From Clostridia bacterium (GTDB lineage Bacteria > Bacillota > Clostridia > Oscillospirales > CAG-382): DNA of 35,541 nucleotides. Of the stretch, positions 1 to 9,800 are shown piece by piece; position 1 is the first letter of the stretch; every line of letters starts with the position of its first letter. A program made the position numbers and the translations under genes. Where the stretch lies: assembly GCA_017629175.1 (NCBI GenBank), contig JAGBXS010000107.1, forward strand, positions 1 to 35,541. Reading direction: 5' to 3'. Under the pieces are notes generated by a model that saw nothing but the letters and a program-made list of their open reading frames with translations, did not search any database and was not told the origin of the DNA.

Positions 1-1
1 G

Positions 2-304
2 ATCCGCAACCGTGCAGAGACCACCGTGTTCCAGAGCAAGAAGGCTATGGAGGATGCAGGCGACAAGCTCACCGACGGCGACAAGGCTCCCGTTCAGGCG
101 GCCATCGCCAAGCTGGAGGAGACTCTGAAGAGCGGCACCACCGAGGCCATCAAGGCTGACACCGAAGCCCTGGAGAAGGCTCTTTACGAGCTGTCCTCCA
201 AGCTGTACCAGCAGCCCGGCGCACAGGGCGATCAGGGCGGCAATCCCGGCGCAGGCGGCGACGACACCGTATATGATGCGGACTTCACCGACAAAACAAA
301 CTAA
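2..304 (+). CDS. dnaK: Chaperone protein DnaK (Hsp70), C-terminal fragment
   Basis: Only the last 100 residues are present; the gene enters from the left edge in frame 2. DnaK is the cytoplasmic Hsp70 chaperone that binds unfolded peptides in an ATP-driven cycle with DnaJ and GrpE. The visible part is the helical lid (rich in Ala, Glu and Lys, with a DKxxVQAAIAKLEE-type helix) and then the disordered Gly/Gln/Pro-rich tail ending in an acidic DADFTDK-like peptide, typical of bacterial DnaK. The GTG at 26 is an internal valine codon, not a start. dnaJ follows 70 bases downstream, the usual grpE-dnaK-dnaJ order. The identification rests on tail composition plus context. Confidence 0.93.
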   Translation: MRNRAETTVFQSKKAMEDAGDKLTDGDKAPVQAAIAKLEETLKSGTTEAIKADTEALEKALYELSSKLYQQPGAQGDQGGNPGAGGDDTVYDADFTDKTN

Positions 305-322
305 ATCGATTTGAACAGACAG

Positions 323-350
323 GTCGAGTGGAGGTTGATCTTCACTCGGC
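323..350 (+). promoter_or_regulatory. Intercistronic hairpin between dnaK and dnaJ
   Basis: Positions 323-334 pair with 339-350 through 12 base pairs, including a few G-U wobbles, around a TTGA loop (335-338). No run of T follows directly, so it is not a strong intrinsic terminator. It sits 18 bases after the dnaK stop and 24 bases before the dnaJ start. A structure here could protect the upstream dnaK message from 3' decay or lower read-through so that DnaK exceeds DnaJ. The fold is read from the sequence; the role is inference. Confidence 0.5.
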
Positions 351-374
351 ATTGTCTCGTTTTGGAGAATACCT

Positions 375-1505
375 ATGGCTGATCAAAAAAGAGACTGTTA
401 CGAGGTGCTTGGGGTTTCCAAGAGTGCCTCGGACAGCGAGATCAAAAAAGCGTTTTATAAATTGGCAAAGCAATACCACCCCGATGCTCACCCGGGAGAC
501 AAGGAAGCGGAGGCCCACTTCAAGGAAGTGAACGAGGCCTATTCCGTGCTTTCCGATGCCGATAAGCGTGCCAGATACGACCAGTTCGGCTGGGCAGGTA
601 TCGACGGCGCACCCGGCGGCGGAGGAAGCGGCTTCGGCGGGTTCGGCGAGGGCTTTGACGTAGGGGACATCTTCGGTGATATTTTCGGCGGAATGTTCGG
701 CGGAGGCGGCTCCAGACGGAACCCCAACGCCCCCAGACGAGGGGACGACATCGGCGTTCGGGTCACCCTGACCTTTGAAGAAGCGGCCTTTGGATGCAAA
801 AAGGAGATCTCCTATAACCGCATCGAATCCTGCCCCACCTGCTCCGGCAACGGAGGCACCGGGTCGGAGACCTGCACTAAGTGCGGCGGCAGAGGCCAGG
901 TCACCGTTCAGCAACGGACTCCCTTCGGCTATATGCAGTCCACCCAGCCCTGCGACGGCTGTAAGGGCAAGGGCAAGATCGTCAAGAACCCCTGCAAGGA
1001 TTGCCGCGGCAGCGGACAGACCCGCAAGAGCAAGCTCATCGAGGTGAACATTCCCGCAGGCATCGACAACGGTCAGCGCATTTCCTTGCGCGGCCAGGGC
1101 AACGCCGGGGCAAACGGCGGCCCCGCAGGGGATCTGCTGGTCACCGTAGCGGTGCGCGGCCACGAGTTCTTCACCCGCGACGGGTTTGACCTGCTTTGCG
1201 ATATGCCCATCACTTTTGTAGAGGCGGCCTTGGGTGCAAAGCTCACCATCCCCACCTTAGAGGGGCAGGGAGAGCTCACCATTCCCGAGGGCACCCAGTC
1301 CGGCACCACCTTCTGTGTGCGGGGCAAGGGCATCCAGCAGTTGAACGGCAGAGGCAGGGGCGACCTGCTGGTCACCGTGGAGATCGAGGTTCCCAAGGGC
1401 CTGGGCAAAAAGCAAAAGGAAGCCTTGGAGAAGTTCGGCGAGCTGTGCGAGGAAAAGCACCACGGCAAGAAGGCCTCCTTCTTCGCCAAGCTCAAGAAGA
1501 AATAA
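375..1505 (+). CDS. dnaJ: Chaperone protein DnaJ (Hsp40)
   Basis: DnaJ is the cytoplasmic J-protein that delivers clients to DnaK and stimulates its ATPase. The 376-residue protein has all parts of a type I DnaJ: an N-terminal J domain with the HPD motif at residues 35-37, a Gly/Phe-rich linker (about 75-120), four zinc-binding CxxCxGxG repeats between about residues 153 and 214 (CPTCSGNG, CTKCGGRG, CDGCKGKG, CKDCRGSG), and a C-terminal substrate-binding region ending in a Lys-rich tail. The length matches the family. The ATG at 375 has a GGAG ribosome binding site about 8 bases upstream. It is probably co-transcribed with dnaK and ends at the terminator at 1514-1541. Confidence 0.98.
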   Translation: MADQKRDCYEVLGVSKSASDSEIKKAFYKLAKQYHPDAHPGDKEAEAHFKEVNEAYSVLSDADKRARYDQFGWAGIDGAPGGGGSGFGGFGEGFDVGDIFGDIFGGMFGGGGSRRNPNAPRRGDDIGVRVTLTFEEAAFGCKKEISYNRIESCPTCSGNGGTGSETCTKCGGRGQVTVQQRTPFGYMQSTQPCDGCKGKGKIVKNPCKDCRGSGQTRKSKLIEVNIPAGIDNGQRISLRGQGNAGANGGPAGDLLVTVAVRGHEFFTRDGFDLLCDMPITFVEAALGAKLTIPTLEGQGELTIPEGTQSGTTFCVRGKGIQQLNGRGRGDLLVTVEIEVPKGLGKKQKEALEKFGELCEEKHHGKKASFFAKLKKK

Positions 1506-1513
1506 GTTTTTTT

Positions 1514-1541
1514 GAGGAGAGACGGAAGCCTCTCCTTTTTT
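1514..1541 (+). terminator. Intrinsic terminator after dnaJ
   Basis: A GGAGAG/CTCTCC stem (1516-1521 with 1530-1535), extended by two weaker pairs outward, is followed directly by a run of six T (1536-1541). It lies 9 bases after the dnaJ stop and closes the dnaK-dnaJ transcript. Confidence 0.85.
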
Positions 1542-1544
1542 GTC

Positions 1545-1573
1545 TTGACAAACCGAGGAAAAAAGAGTACACT
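1545..1573 (+). promoter_or_regulatory. Sigma-A promoter of the mgtE leader
   Basis: A perfect -35 box TTGACA (1545-1550), a 17-base spacer and a -10 box TACACT (1568-1573). Transcription would start near 1580, giving an mgtE leader of about 130 bases that contains the small ORF and the attenuator-like structures described separately. Confidence 0.75.
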
Positions 1574-1598
1574 ACACATATACTACCAAAGAAAGAGA

Positions 1599-1680
1599 GG
1601 AAAACCCGTAATGGACACAGGACGAAGTAGTCGGCAAGACCGAGAAGCAGTTCCCATACGGGGCTTTTCTCGCCGTTTTT
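1599..1680 (+). promoter_or_regulatory. Candidate attenuator or riboregulator in the mgtE leader
   Basis: Two mutually exclusive structures can be drawn. (a) A long stem pairs 1599-1604 with 1665-1670 and 1605-1610 with 1657-1662, with a 2-base bulge at 1663-1664. (b) An intrinsic terminator pairs ACGG (1658-1661) with CCGT (1673-1676), plus a C-G pair (1664/1672), followed by TTTTT (1676-1680). Both need 1658-1662, so stem (a) would act as an antiterminator. Stem (a) also covers part of the leader ORF ribosome binding site and places its start codon just inside the helix. The sequence does not match the M-box (ykoK) magnesium riboswitch as I know it. The mechanism is inference; the overlapping structures are seen directly. 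Confidence 0.6.
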
Positions 1681-1685
1681 GCTAG
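1611..1685 (+). CDS. 24-residue leader peptide upstream of mgtE
   Basis: This short ORF runs from ATG at 1611 to TAG at 1683-1685. An AGAGAGG ribosome binding site (1594-1600) sits about 10 bases upstream. The peptide starts MDTGRSSRQD, has an acidic-proline section (REAVP) and ends RGFSRRFC, so it is strongly basic and Arg-rich (six Arg). It lies wholly between a good promoter and mgtE and overlaps the terminator hairpin: codons 16-18 form one arm and codons 21-22 the other. A ribosome on this ORF would therefore control folding of the leader. The layout recalls the enterobacterial MgtL leader of mgtA, but I see no clear sequence match and do not recognise a family. It could also be a chance frame inside a structured RNA. 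Confidence 0.55.
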   Translation: MDTGRSSRQDREAVPIRGFSRRFC

Positions 1686-1709
1686 TCTATTCAGGTAAAA
1701 ACGTAACCA

Positions 1710-3083
1710 ATGAAGCAATGGATGGAATTGCAGGGGGAGGAGTTCGCCCTCCGCTTGCAGGGGATGCTGGAGAAGAAGCAGTACCGTGAATTGCGAGGAG
1801 CCTTCTCTCTGTTCGAAGCCCCGGACATTGCCCAGCTTTTTGGGCAGTTCGAAGAAAAAGAAATGCTTTTGCTCTTCCGTATTCTTCCCAAGGACACCGC
1901 CGCAGAGGTGTTTGTGGAAATGGAAGCGGATCAAAAGGAATCGCTGATCAACTCCTTCAGCGATGCTTACCTCCAGGAGGTGCTCTCGGAGCTTTATATC
2001 GACGATACGGTAGAGCTGATCGAGGAAATGCCCGCCGGGGTGGTAAAGAGAATTCTGCGGAACGCCGACGAGGAATCCCGTGAGGCCATCAACCGCATTT
2101 TGCGTTACCCCAAGGACAGCGCGGGAAGCATGATGACCACGGAGTACGTGCGGCTTTACAAGGACATGACCGTGGCGGAAGCCTTTGAGCGCATCCGTCG
2201 GGACGCCTATGACAAAGAGACGGTCTACACCTGCTACGTCACCGAGCGGAACCGTTTGCTCATCGGCGTGGTCACCGTCCGTGACCTGCTGATGGCGGAG
2301 GAAGATGCCGTTATCGGCGACATTATGACGGAGAACGTGATCTTTGCCGAGACCATGGACGACAGAGAATCCGTAGCCAACGCCATGAGTAAATACGACT
2401 TTCTGGCGTTGCCCGTGGTGGATAAGGGCAAGCGGCTGGTGGGTATCGTCACCTACGACGATGCTTCCGACGTTTTGCAGGAAGAGATCACGGAAGATAT
2501 TGAGAAGATGGCGGCAATCGTCCCCACGGATAAGCCTTACCTGCGCACCGGCACCTGGGAGACCTGGAAGAGCCGTATTCCCTGGCTGATGCTGTTGTTG
2601 CTTTCCGCCACCTTTACCGGGGCTATTTTGTCCTCTTACGAATCCGCTCTCAGCAAGGTTGCCATCCTCACCGTGTTCATCCCCATGCTCATGGGTACGG
2701 CGGGTAACGCGGGCAGCCAGGCTTCCGTTGCGGTGATCCGCGCCCTCTCCTTGGGAGAGGTACAGATGCGGGACGTGTTCGCCGTACTGTGGAAGGAGCT
2801 GCGAGTCGCCCTCCTTTGCGGTATCGCTTTGGGTGCGGTAGGCTTTGGAAAAGCCATCCTGCTGGACGGTGCTTCCGTAATGGTTGCCTTGGTGGTCAGC
2901 TTGACACTGGCACTCACCGTTTTGATGGCAAAGCTGGCGGGCTGTCTGCTCCCCTTGGGTGCCAAGCGGGTGGGTCTTGACCCCGCCGTCATGGCAAGCC
3001 CCTTCATCACCACCATCGTGGACACTCTGTCCTTGTTGGTGTATTTCGCCGTGGCAACGGCATTGATCCCGGAGCTTGGGTAA
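1710..3083 (+). CDS. mgtE: Magnesium transporter MgtE
   Basis: MgtE is a homodimeric inner-membrane Mg2+ channel gated by its own cytoplasmic magnesium-sensing domains. This 457-residue protein has the usual order: an N-terminal helical superhelix domain (about 1-130), two CBS domains (about 145-265, with MMTTEYVRL and IMTENVIFAE at their starts), a connecting helix, and a membrane domain of five helices from about residue 290. The GTAGNAGSQAS stretch near residue 329 is the conserved pore-region signature. The length is typical. The start at ATG 1710 follows an in-frame stop at 1704-1706. Its ribosome binding site (AGG at 1693-1695, 14 bases away) is weak, which fits translational coupling to the leader ORF that ends at 1685. 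Confidence 0.96.
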   Translation: MKQWMELQGEEFALRLQGMLEKKQYRELRGAFSLFEAPDIAQLFGQFEEKEMLLLFRILPKDTAAEVFVEMEADQKESLINSFSDAYLQEVLSELYIDDTVELIEEMPAGVVKRILRNADEESREAINRILRYPKDSAGSMMTTEYVRLYKDMTVAEAFERIRRDAYDKETVYTCYVTERNRLLIGVVTVRDLLMAEEDAVIGDIMTENVIFAETMDDRESVANAMSKYDFLALPVVDKGKRLVGIVTYDDASDVLQEEITEDIEKMAAIVPTDKPYLRTGTWETWKSRIPWLMLLLLSATFTGAILSSYESALSKVAILTVFIPMLMGTAGNAGSQASVAVIRALSLGEVQMRDVFAVLWKELRVALLCGIALGAVGFGKAILLDGASVMVALVVSLTLALTVLMAKLAGCLLPLGAKRVGLDPAVMASPFITTIVDTLSLLVYFAVATALIPELG

Positions 3084-3095
3084 AAAGCATAAGAA

Positions 3096-3135
3096 AGATC
3101 CCGTTCAAGGAAAATCGAACGGGATCTGTTTTTTT
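3096..3135 (+). terminator. Intrinsic terminator after mgtE
   Basis: An 11-base-pair perfect stem (3096-3106 with 3117-3127), a 10-base loop and a run of seven T at 3129-3135. It lies between convergent genes and may also limit transcription from the minus-strand gene that ends at 3140. Confidence 0.92.
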
Positions 3136-3139
3136 GATG

Positions 3140-3649
3140 CTATTCAGATTGAGGCAGGGCACTACACAAGCGCCGTTTCTCTGCGCGTTTCAAAAAGAGC
3201 GCCACTGCAAAGGTGACAACAGCCGCTACCAAGAAAAGTGTGCGCAACACGATCATCGGCACTGCGAAAAACGCCATTCCCCAGCCCATGACCTCCCATA
3301 GCTTAGATTCGGCATCCGCAAAAGTGAACAGCAACGGCGACAGACAGCACAAGTTTCCCAAAGCGGAGAAGACCGTCATCAATGTATGGCAAACCGTTTT
3401 GTCCTTTTCCTTTCCCAAAAAAGCGTACAAAGCGAACCCCAAGACACCGAACAGCAGTGCCATTGCAATCAGGTTATCCCAAGAAAAGAAAACATCCAAA
3501 AGGATCTTTAACACGGATCCGGCACTGCCGCCCCTCCAAGCCTTACCGCTTCTCAAAAGGAAATTCACGGCGAGCCCTGCCCCCACCAGCAACCCAAAGA
3601 GCGCCCCGGGAATCAGCACGGAAAGATACAGTCTTTTCTTTCTTGTCAC
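3140..3649 (-). CDS. Small integral membrane protein, unknown function
   Basis: I do not recognise this 169-residue protein. It has a basic N-terminus (MTRKKR) and at least four hydrophobic segments (about 8-32, 58-78, 85-110 and 120-152), then a basic tail (KRAEKRR), so it is a polytopic membrane protein with little soluble mass. No catalytic motif is visible. The start is GTG at 3649, with an AGGGTGA-like ribosome binding site about 8 bases upstream. It is transcribed toward mgtE and diverges from the large glucan synthase gene, so it appears to be a single-gene unit. Codon use looks like that of its neighbours. The gene call is fairly sure, the function unknown. Confidence 0.75.
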   Translation of the reverse strand: MTRKKRLYLSVLIPGALFGLLVGAGLAVNFLLRSGKAWRGGSAGSVLKILLDVFFSWDNLIAMALLFGVLGFALYAFLGKEKDKTVCHTLMTVFSALGNLCCLSPLLFTFADAESKLWEVMGWGMAFFAVPMIVLRTLFLVAAVVTFAVALFLKRAEKRRLCSALPQSE

Positions 3650-3671
3650 AAAAAATCACCCTTTTTCTTTT

Positions 3672-3702
3672 ATTTTACCATAACTACCCAGCTTTTGTCA
3701 CT
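3672..3702 (-). promoter_or_regulatory. Possible minus-strand promoter of the small membrane protein
   Basis: Read on the minus strand, a -10 box TAAAAT (3672-3677) is preceded by TG with one base between (an extended -10). A GTGACA -35-like box lies at 3697-3702 with a 19-base spacer. The spacing is not ideal, so the call rests mainly on the extended -10. Confidence 0.4.
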
Positions 3703-3752
3703 TTTCAGTTTCCACAAATCAGCCTGCACGAATTTGGTATATTTATCCGAAG

Positions 3753-3786
3753 TTCGGTCAAAAATACCCTATAACGAAAGACCGAA
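3753..3786 (+). promoter_or_regulatory. Inverted repeat upstream of the glucan synthase gene
   Basis: TTCGGTC (3753-3759) and GACCGAA (3780-3786) form a 7-base inverted repeat around a 20-base AT-rich centre that contains a TATAAC hexamer (3770-3775). It ends 15 bases before the GTG start at 3802. It could be an operator around a weak -10 box or a hairpin in the mRNA leader. No good -35 box is visible at the right distance. Confidence 0.35.
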
Positions 3787-3801
3787 AGGGGTTTTGCCCA
3801 C

Positions 3802-6800
3802 GTGACAAAAAGTGCCATGAAAACCAGGCTGAAGGAGTCCCTTGCCATCATAGGGGAAACGGCAGAGCGAGGAGAAACGGAATGGGTGGCAGACAACTAC
3901 TACCTGATCCACCGCTACAAGGATCTCCCCAAAAAAGGAGGGTGCTTCCGCTATCCCGAGGCGGCAGAGCTGATGGCGGCCTATCTGGCGGAGCAGGGAT
4001 GGAAGTGCGATGAAGAAAGCCTCTGCCGCCATTTGCGGGAACGGAGTGCCCAAAGCCCCCTCTCCTACGGGGTGATCTCCGCCATTCCCGCCGCCTTGGC
4101 CTACTGCACCATTCTGCGGATCGGGGATATCTGCAGGGGCGAAAAGAACGCCGCCTTGCTTCCCGAGACGGTGGGGGTGCTCAGAGAGCTTTCCGAGATC
4201 CGCGGGAGTGAGCTGTTCACCTACGGGTGGCAGGCGGAGGCAGTCTTGGAAGAAAACGAGGAGGACTATCCCTTGTTTTCTCAAGAGACCAAAGCCTCCT
4301 ACCGCGCCGTGTTGGCAAAGTGCGCCCGCAGAAACCGCCGCACGGAAAAGGAGGAAGCTCTGCGGGTTGCAAAAGAGGCGAGAAACCAAGGCACCGCCAT
4401 GGGAAATTTGCTATTCCCCCGCCGTGTGTCTGCCCTGCCGGGGCTTTTGTGGTACGGTCTCTTCTTTGCCCTCATTCTTGCAGGCGGATGGCTTTTCTTC
4501 CGTCTGTTCGGTTGGCTGGCCATCCCTTTGCTGTTACCCTTGGGGGCTGGCATTGCACCCCTTTGCGACCGTTTGACGGCGTTCTTTTGCCAAGACCACG
4601 CCCCCTTGCGGTTGCAGATCACGGAGATCCCGGAAAAAGGGCGCACCGTGGTGGCGGTGGCAACCCTGTTCTCGGGGAAAGAGGATTACGCCCGCCGTTT
4701 GGAGCGGTTTTACTATCTCAATCGGGATGAAAATCTGTATTTCTGCCTCCTTGCTGACCTGCCCGCCGGGAAGGAACGGAAGGCGCCCGGGGACGCAGAG
4801 CTGATCAGGCAAGCCAAGGACGCCATAGACCTGCTGAACAAACGTCACGGGGAACGGTTCTTCCTGCTGTACCGCGACCGCGTCAAGCAGGACGACGGCA
4901 GTTACAGCGGCAAGGAGCGGAAGCGGGGCGCCGTGGGGATGCTGATCCGACGGCTTTCCGGGGTGGACGCGGGGAATCTCTACGGCGCCTGCCCTGCGGG
5001 GGTGAAGTATCTGCTGACCTTAGACGGGGACACGGAGCTTTCCCCCGGGATCCTGCGGGAGCTTTTGGGAGTTGCCCTCCACCCGGTGAACAAGCATTAC
5101 GGCGTGTTCCAGCCTGCGGTGCACACCGAGCTGTATTCTTCTTACCGCACCTATTTCACCCGCTTGGTCTCGGGATACGCGGGGGTATCCTTCTACGAGC
5201 GGGCCTGCTTTGACCGCAATATGAGCCTTTACGGGGAAGGGATCTTCTGCGGAAAAGGGCTAATCCGTCTGGATAAGTTCCGCCCCGCCATGGAGCTTCC
5301 CGAAGGCAAAATTCTCAGCCACGACCTGCCGGAGGGAGGCATTGCGGGCACCTTGTTGGTCTCCGATCTGGCGCTTTCCGACTCCGTGCCGGGAACTCCC
5401 GCCGCTTGGGACAAACGAGCCCACCGCTGGATCCGCGGGGACGTGCAGAATTTGTATTTTCTGTTCTCCCGGGAGTATCCCCTCTCCTCCGTGGCCCGTA
5501 GACAGATCCTTTGGAATTTGTTCCGCCACCTCACCCCCGTGGCGGCCTTGGTTTCCTTGGGGCTGGGCGCCATCTTCCTGCGGGGAGAGGTCTCTGCTTT
5601 GTTGGTTGCCTGCGCCGCTTACAGCTATCTGCTGTTGCCCTTTTCGGCAGGACTCTTGCGGGATCTCCTGCGTGGGAGTCCCTTTCTGCCAAGCCGCGCG
5701 CTTACGGCGGGAATCTCTGCAATAGCGGAATCCCTGCTCCGTCTGGCCTTGGATCTCGCCTCCTCCGCAAAGCAGGCCTTTCTCGCCTTGGACGGGGTCT
5801 GCCGTTCCCTTTGGCGGATGCTGGTCTCCAAGAAAAAGCTGTTGGAATGGACCACCGCCGCCGACGCAGAGGGCGGGAAGAACACCTTACTTTACTACTT
5901 GCAAAAGGGACTCCCCGGAGCGGTGTTCGGGTGTTTGTTGTTCTTGCTTGGCGGAAGCTCGGTGTACCGCCTTTTGGGGCTGGTGTTCTTTTTGAATCCT
6001 CTTTTAGATACCCTGCTGTCCCGCCCTCTCTCCCGCGGGGGCGCGGTGCGGAAGGTGGCCGTTTCTCCAAAAGAAGCCGCTTTGCTTCGCCGACATGCGG
6101 CGGATGCCTTCGGGTTCTTTACCGACACGGTATCTGCCGACACCCATTTTCTCCCGCCGGATAACCTTCAGCTTTCCCCCTTTCGGGATCTTGCCCTGCG
6201 CACCTCCCCCACCAATATAGGGATGTACCTCACCTCGGTGCTTGCCGCTTACGATTTGGGCTTTATCGACAGCAAGGAGACCGCAGACCGCTTGGAACGC
6301 ACCCTTTCCGCCGTGGAGGGGTTGCCCAAGGTGCGAGGAAACCTTTACAACTGGTACGACCTCAAGAACTTATCGGTTTTGGGAGAGGGCTTCGTCTCCT
6401 TTGTAGACAGCGGAAACTTCGTGGTCTGCCTGTTGGCGGTGGCGGAGGGACTTGCGGAATACGGAGACGCGGAAGAGCGATTTCCTGCCTTGGAGGCACA
6501 ATGTCGCCGTTTGGCGGAAGGAACGGATCTCGCCTTCTTCTACAACCAAAAGAAGGAGCTGTTCTCCTTGGGCTGGAGCGAGAAAAAGCAAGCCCTTGAA
6601 AGCGGATGCTACGACCTCTTGATGAGTGAGGCGCGGACGGCATCCTACTACGCCGTGGCAACCGGGGCGGCAGCGGGGAAGCATTGGGACGCCCTGGGGC
6701 GGACGGTGACTTCCGACACAGGCTACGTGGGGATGGTCAGCTGGTCGGGAACCATGTTTGAATACCTGATGCCCCAGCTGTTCCTCCCCATCTACCGCAA

Positions 6801-9800
6801 TTCCTTCGGGGAAGAGACCTTTCTCTTCGCCCTGCGCGCCCAAAGAAAGGCGGCGGTGAAAAAGCTGTGGGGGATCTCGGAATCCGGGTATTACGCCTTT
6901 GACGGCGGTCTGCATTACCGTTACCACGCCCACGGGGTGCGCAAGCTGGCACTCCGCAGGGATGCCCGCGGGGAGACGGTGATCTCCCCCTATTCCTCCT
7001 ACCTTGCCCTTGCCGTCTCCCCCGCCGCCGCGGTGAAGAACCTGGAAGCCTTGGAGAAGCAGGGAATGTACGGCAAATACGGCTTGTACGAGGCCTTGGA
7101 CCTCACTCCCGGCAGAAGCAACGGTGGGGTGGCGGTGCAAAGCTATATGGCTCACCACGTGGGGATGAGCATCACCGCCGTGGCAAACGCCCTCTCCGGC
7201 GGGATCTTCGTCCGCCGCTTTATGGCAGACCCGCGGATGAACGCCGCGGCCGGGCTGTTGCAGGAAAAACTGCCGCCCCACCCCGTGAGGCTTTCCCGCA
7301 AGGTATACCCTGTGCAAAAGAAGCTCCCCGCTAATACGCCCTTGTTTGCAGGGGAATCGGTGCGCCCGGACTTTGCCTCCCCGAAGGCGGTGTTGCTTTC
7401 CAAAAACGGATTTTCCGCCGCCGTTACCTCCTTGGGACACGTCTCCCTGCAGAAGAACGGCGTTTTGGTAAACGAGTGCCGCACGGAACGGTTCTCCGCC
7501 GCCCATACCTTGACGGTGGCGTTCCCGGAGGATGGGCTTCTCCGAGGCTGTACACCCTTCTTCGGGGAGGGAGAATACGCCTTTGAGACCGACGGAAGCT
7601 CTGCCAGCCTGATCTCCTCCGCCAAGCACTTCTCCGGGAAAGTGCAGTTTTCCTTCTGCAAAAAAGGAGATTGCTTCCGTGCAGAGGCGGTTTGTGAGCA
7701 TCGGAAGCCGCGAGAGGTGCTGTTCGCCTTCGAGCCGGTTTTGGAGGAGGCTAAGGCCTACGATGCCCACCCCGCCTTCTCAAAGCTGTTCATCGAAAGC
7801 GAGTTTGACCAAGAGAAGAAGATCCTTTACTTCTCCCGCAGAGGGCGGAAAAACGGCAAGACGGTGCGCTATCTCGCCGTGGCGTTGAAGGAGGATCTCC
7901 CCTTCTCCTTCACCACCTGCAAGGACGGCTTCCCGGCGGAATCCTTGAACCGTCCCCACGCCCTTGCCGCGCCTCCCGACGGGAAAACGGGGGTGTGCGT
8001 TGACCCCTTCTGCCTGTTTAGAACCTCCCCGACTCCCAATGGGAAGGCCACCCTTCTCATCGCCATGGGGGGCACCAAGACGGAAGTCCAAAACGCGGTC
8101 CTCACCGCACGGCACGAAAAGGAAAGCTACCCCGCCACGGCGTCCAATACCGCCTGCGACCTGCTTTCCCATGTGCTGTTCCCCCGTTCTCCCGCACCGG
8201 GTGACCTGCCCGTCTACCGCAGAGAAATGCTGTGGAAGCACGGGATCTCCGGGGACTTTCCCCTGCTGGGGATGGAAATGGGAGAATCCGACGGCAAGGA
8301 AGCACGTGAGCTGTTGAAGGGCTTTTTGGAGCTGACCAAGGCAGGGATCCGCACGGAGCTGATCTTCCTTCCCGCGGGGGACGGACAGTACTTCCGCCCG
8401 GCGGAAAAGAAGCTTCTCGCCATGATCGAGGAGCTGGAGCTGAGCGGATTTTTGAATGCACGGGGCGGGATCTTTCTCCTCAGAAGCGAGCAGGCGGAGG
8501 ACGCGCTCCTTGCCGTTCTCCCCTCCCTTTGCGCCCTGTGGAAGCACCCCGCGAAAATGGAAAAACGGCTTCATGCCCCAAGCATTCACCGGTTCACTCC
8601 GGCGTTGGATGCCCTCGTTCCTCTGGAAGTGCCCGTTCCGGAAAACGCCGTTCCCACGGCGGACGGCTTTGGGGATGACCACGGCTACACCCTCAACAAG
8701 GGGTCTTTTCCCCCCGGCGTGCGCGCCTTTGTTCTGGCGGGAAAAAACGTGGGAAGCATCGTTACCGCCTCCTCCTTGGGATATACCTTTTTGGGCAACG
8801 CCCAACAGCACCGCCTCACCCCCGCACCGGGAGACCCGGGCAGTCTTTCCCCGGGGGAAAAGCTTTACCTCCGCAGGGAGGGTGTGCTTTACGATCTCCT
8901 TGCCTGTGCAGGGAAGGTGAGATGGGGCAGCGGCGTGGCAACCTGGGAAGGACTTGCAGGCGGACTCTCCTACACCGTGGTGGTGTTCTGTTGTGGGGAA
9001 AAGCCCTTTAAGGTGGTGCGGGTCATGCTCTCTTCCAAGGGAGAAAGCCCCGGAGAGCTGATCCTCACCGTCAAGCCTGCCATGGGAAGCGGCATCACTC
9101 CCAATCCCCATCTCTGGAAAGTGGAACGGGCAGGCGCCATTCTGTTCCGCTCGGGGCATGATCCCGCCTTTGACAGCGGGGTCGGCGTCCTCTACGCCAA
9201 GGGCTCTACCCCGTTGTATTCCTCGGAAGCCCTCTACGGCATTCCCTCGGAAAGCGGCTTTTACGACTTGGCGGGGCTTTCCGTCCGATACAACTACGCC
9301 ACCTTCCTGCTGGGCGGAGGCGAGGAAGAGAAGACGGAGGAGCTTCTCGCCATGGCGAAGGAGCTTTCTGCCGACGCAGAGCAAGCGGGTGCGGAAGCCT
9401 TTGCCGCAGAGATGATACCGCCCATAGAGATCCTCACCCGCTCCCGCGGGCAAAATCTGTTCTTGAACCGCTTCCTCCCCTATCAGATCGCCGCCTCCCG
9501 CTTTTACGCCAGGGCGTCCTTCCGTCAATCCGGCGGTGCTTACGGCTTCCGGGATCAGCTGCAGGATTGTCTCGCCTTGGTATACGCAAAGCCCGCCGAG
9601 GTACGGGAGCATATCCTCCGCTGTTGCAGGCATCAATACGAGGAGGGGGACGTTCAGCATTGGTGGCACGAGGGAGGCAGAGGCATCCGAACCACCTGCT
9701 CCGACGACCTGCTGTGGCTTCCCTTGGTGGTGGCGGATTACGTGAAGAAGACGGGAGACGAAAGCATTCTCGCCGCCCAAGCGGAATATATCGCTTCCCC

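Noticed and set aside
1580-1709. M-box (ykoK) magnesium riboswitch upstream of mgtE
   Set aside because: The leader is too short and lacks the conserved M-box core as I know it; a leader ORF with attenuator fits better.
7780-9780. 666-codon minus-strand open frame opposite the glucan synthase gene
   Set aside because: Antisense shadow of a GC-rich gene; the translation is low in recognisable motifs and the plus-strand gene has unbroken family motifs across it.
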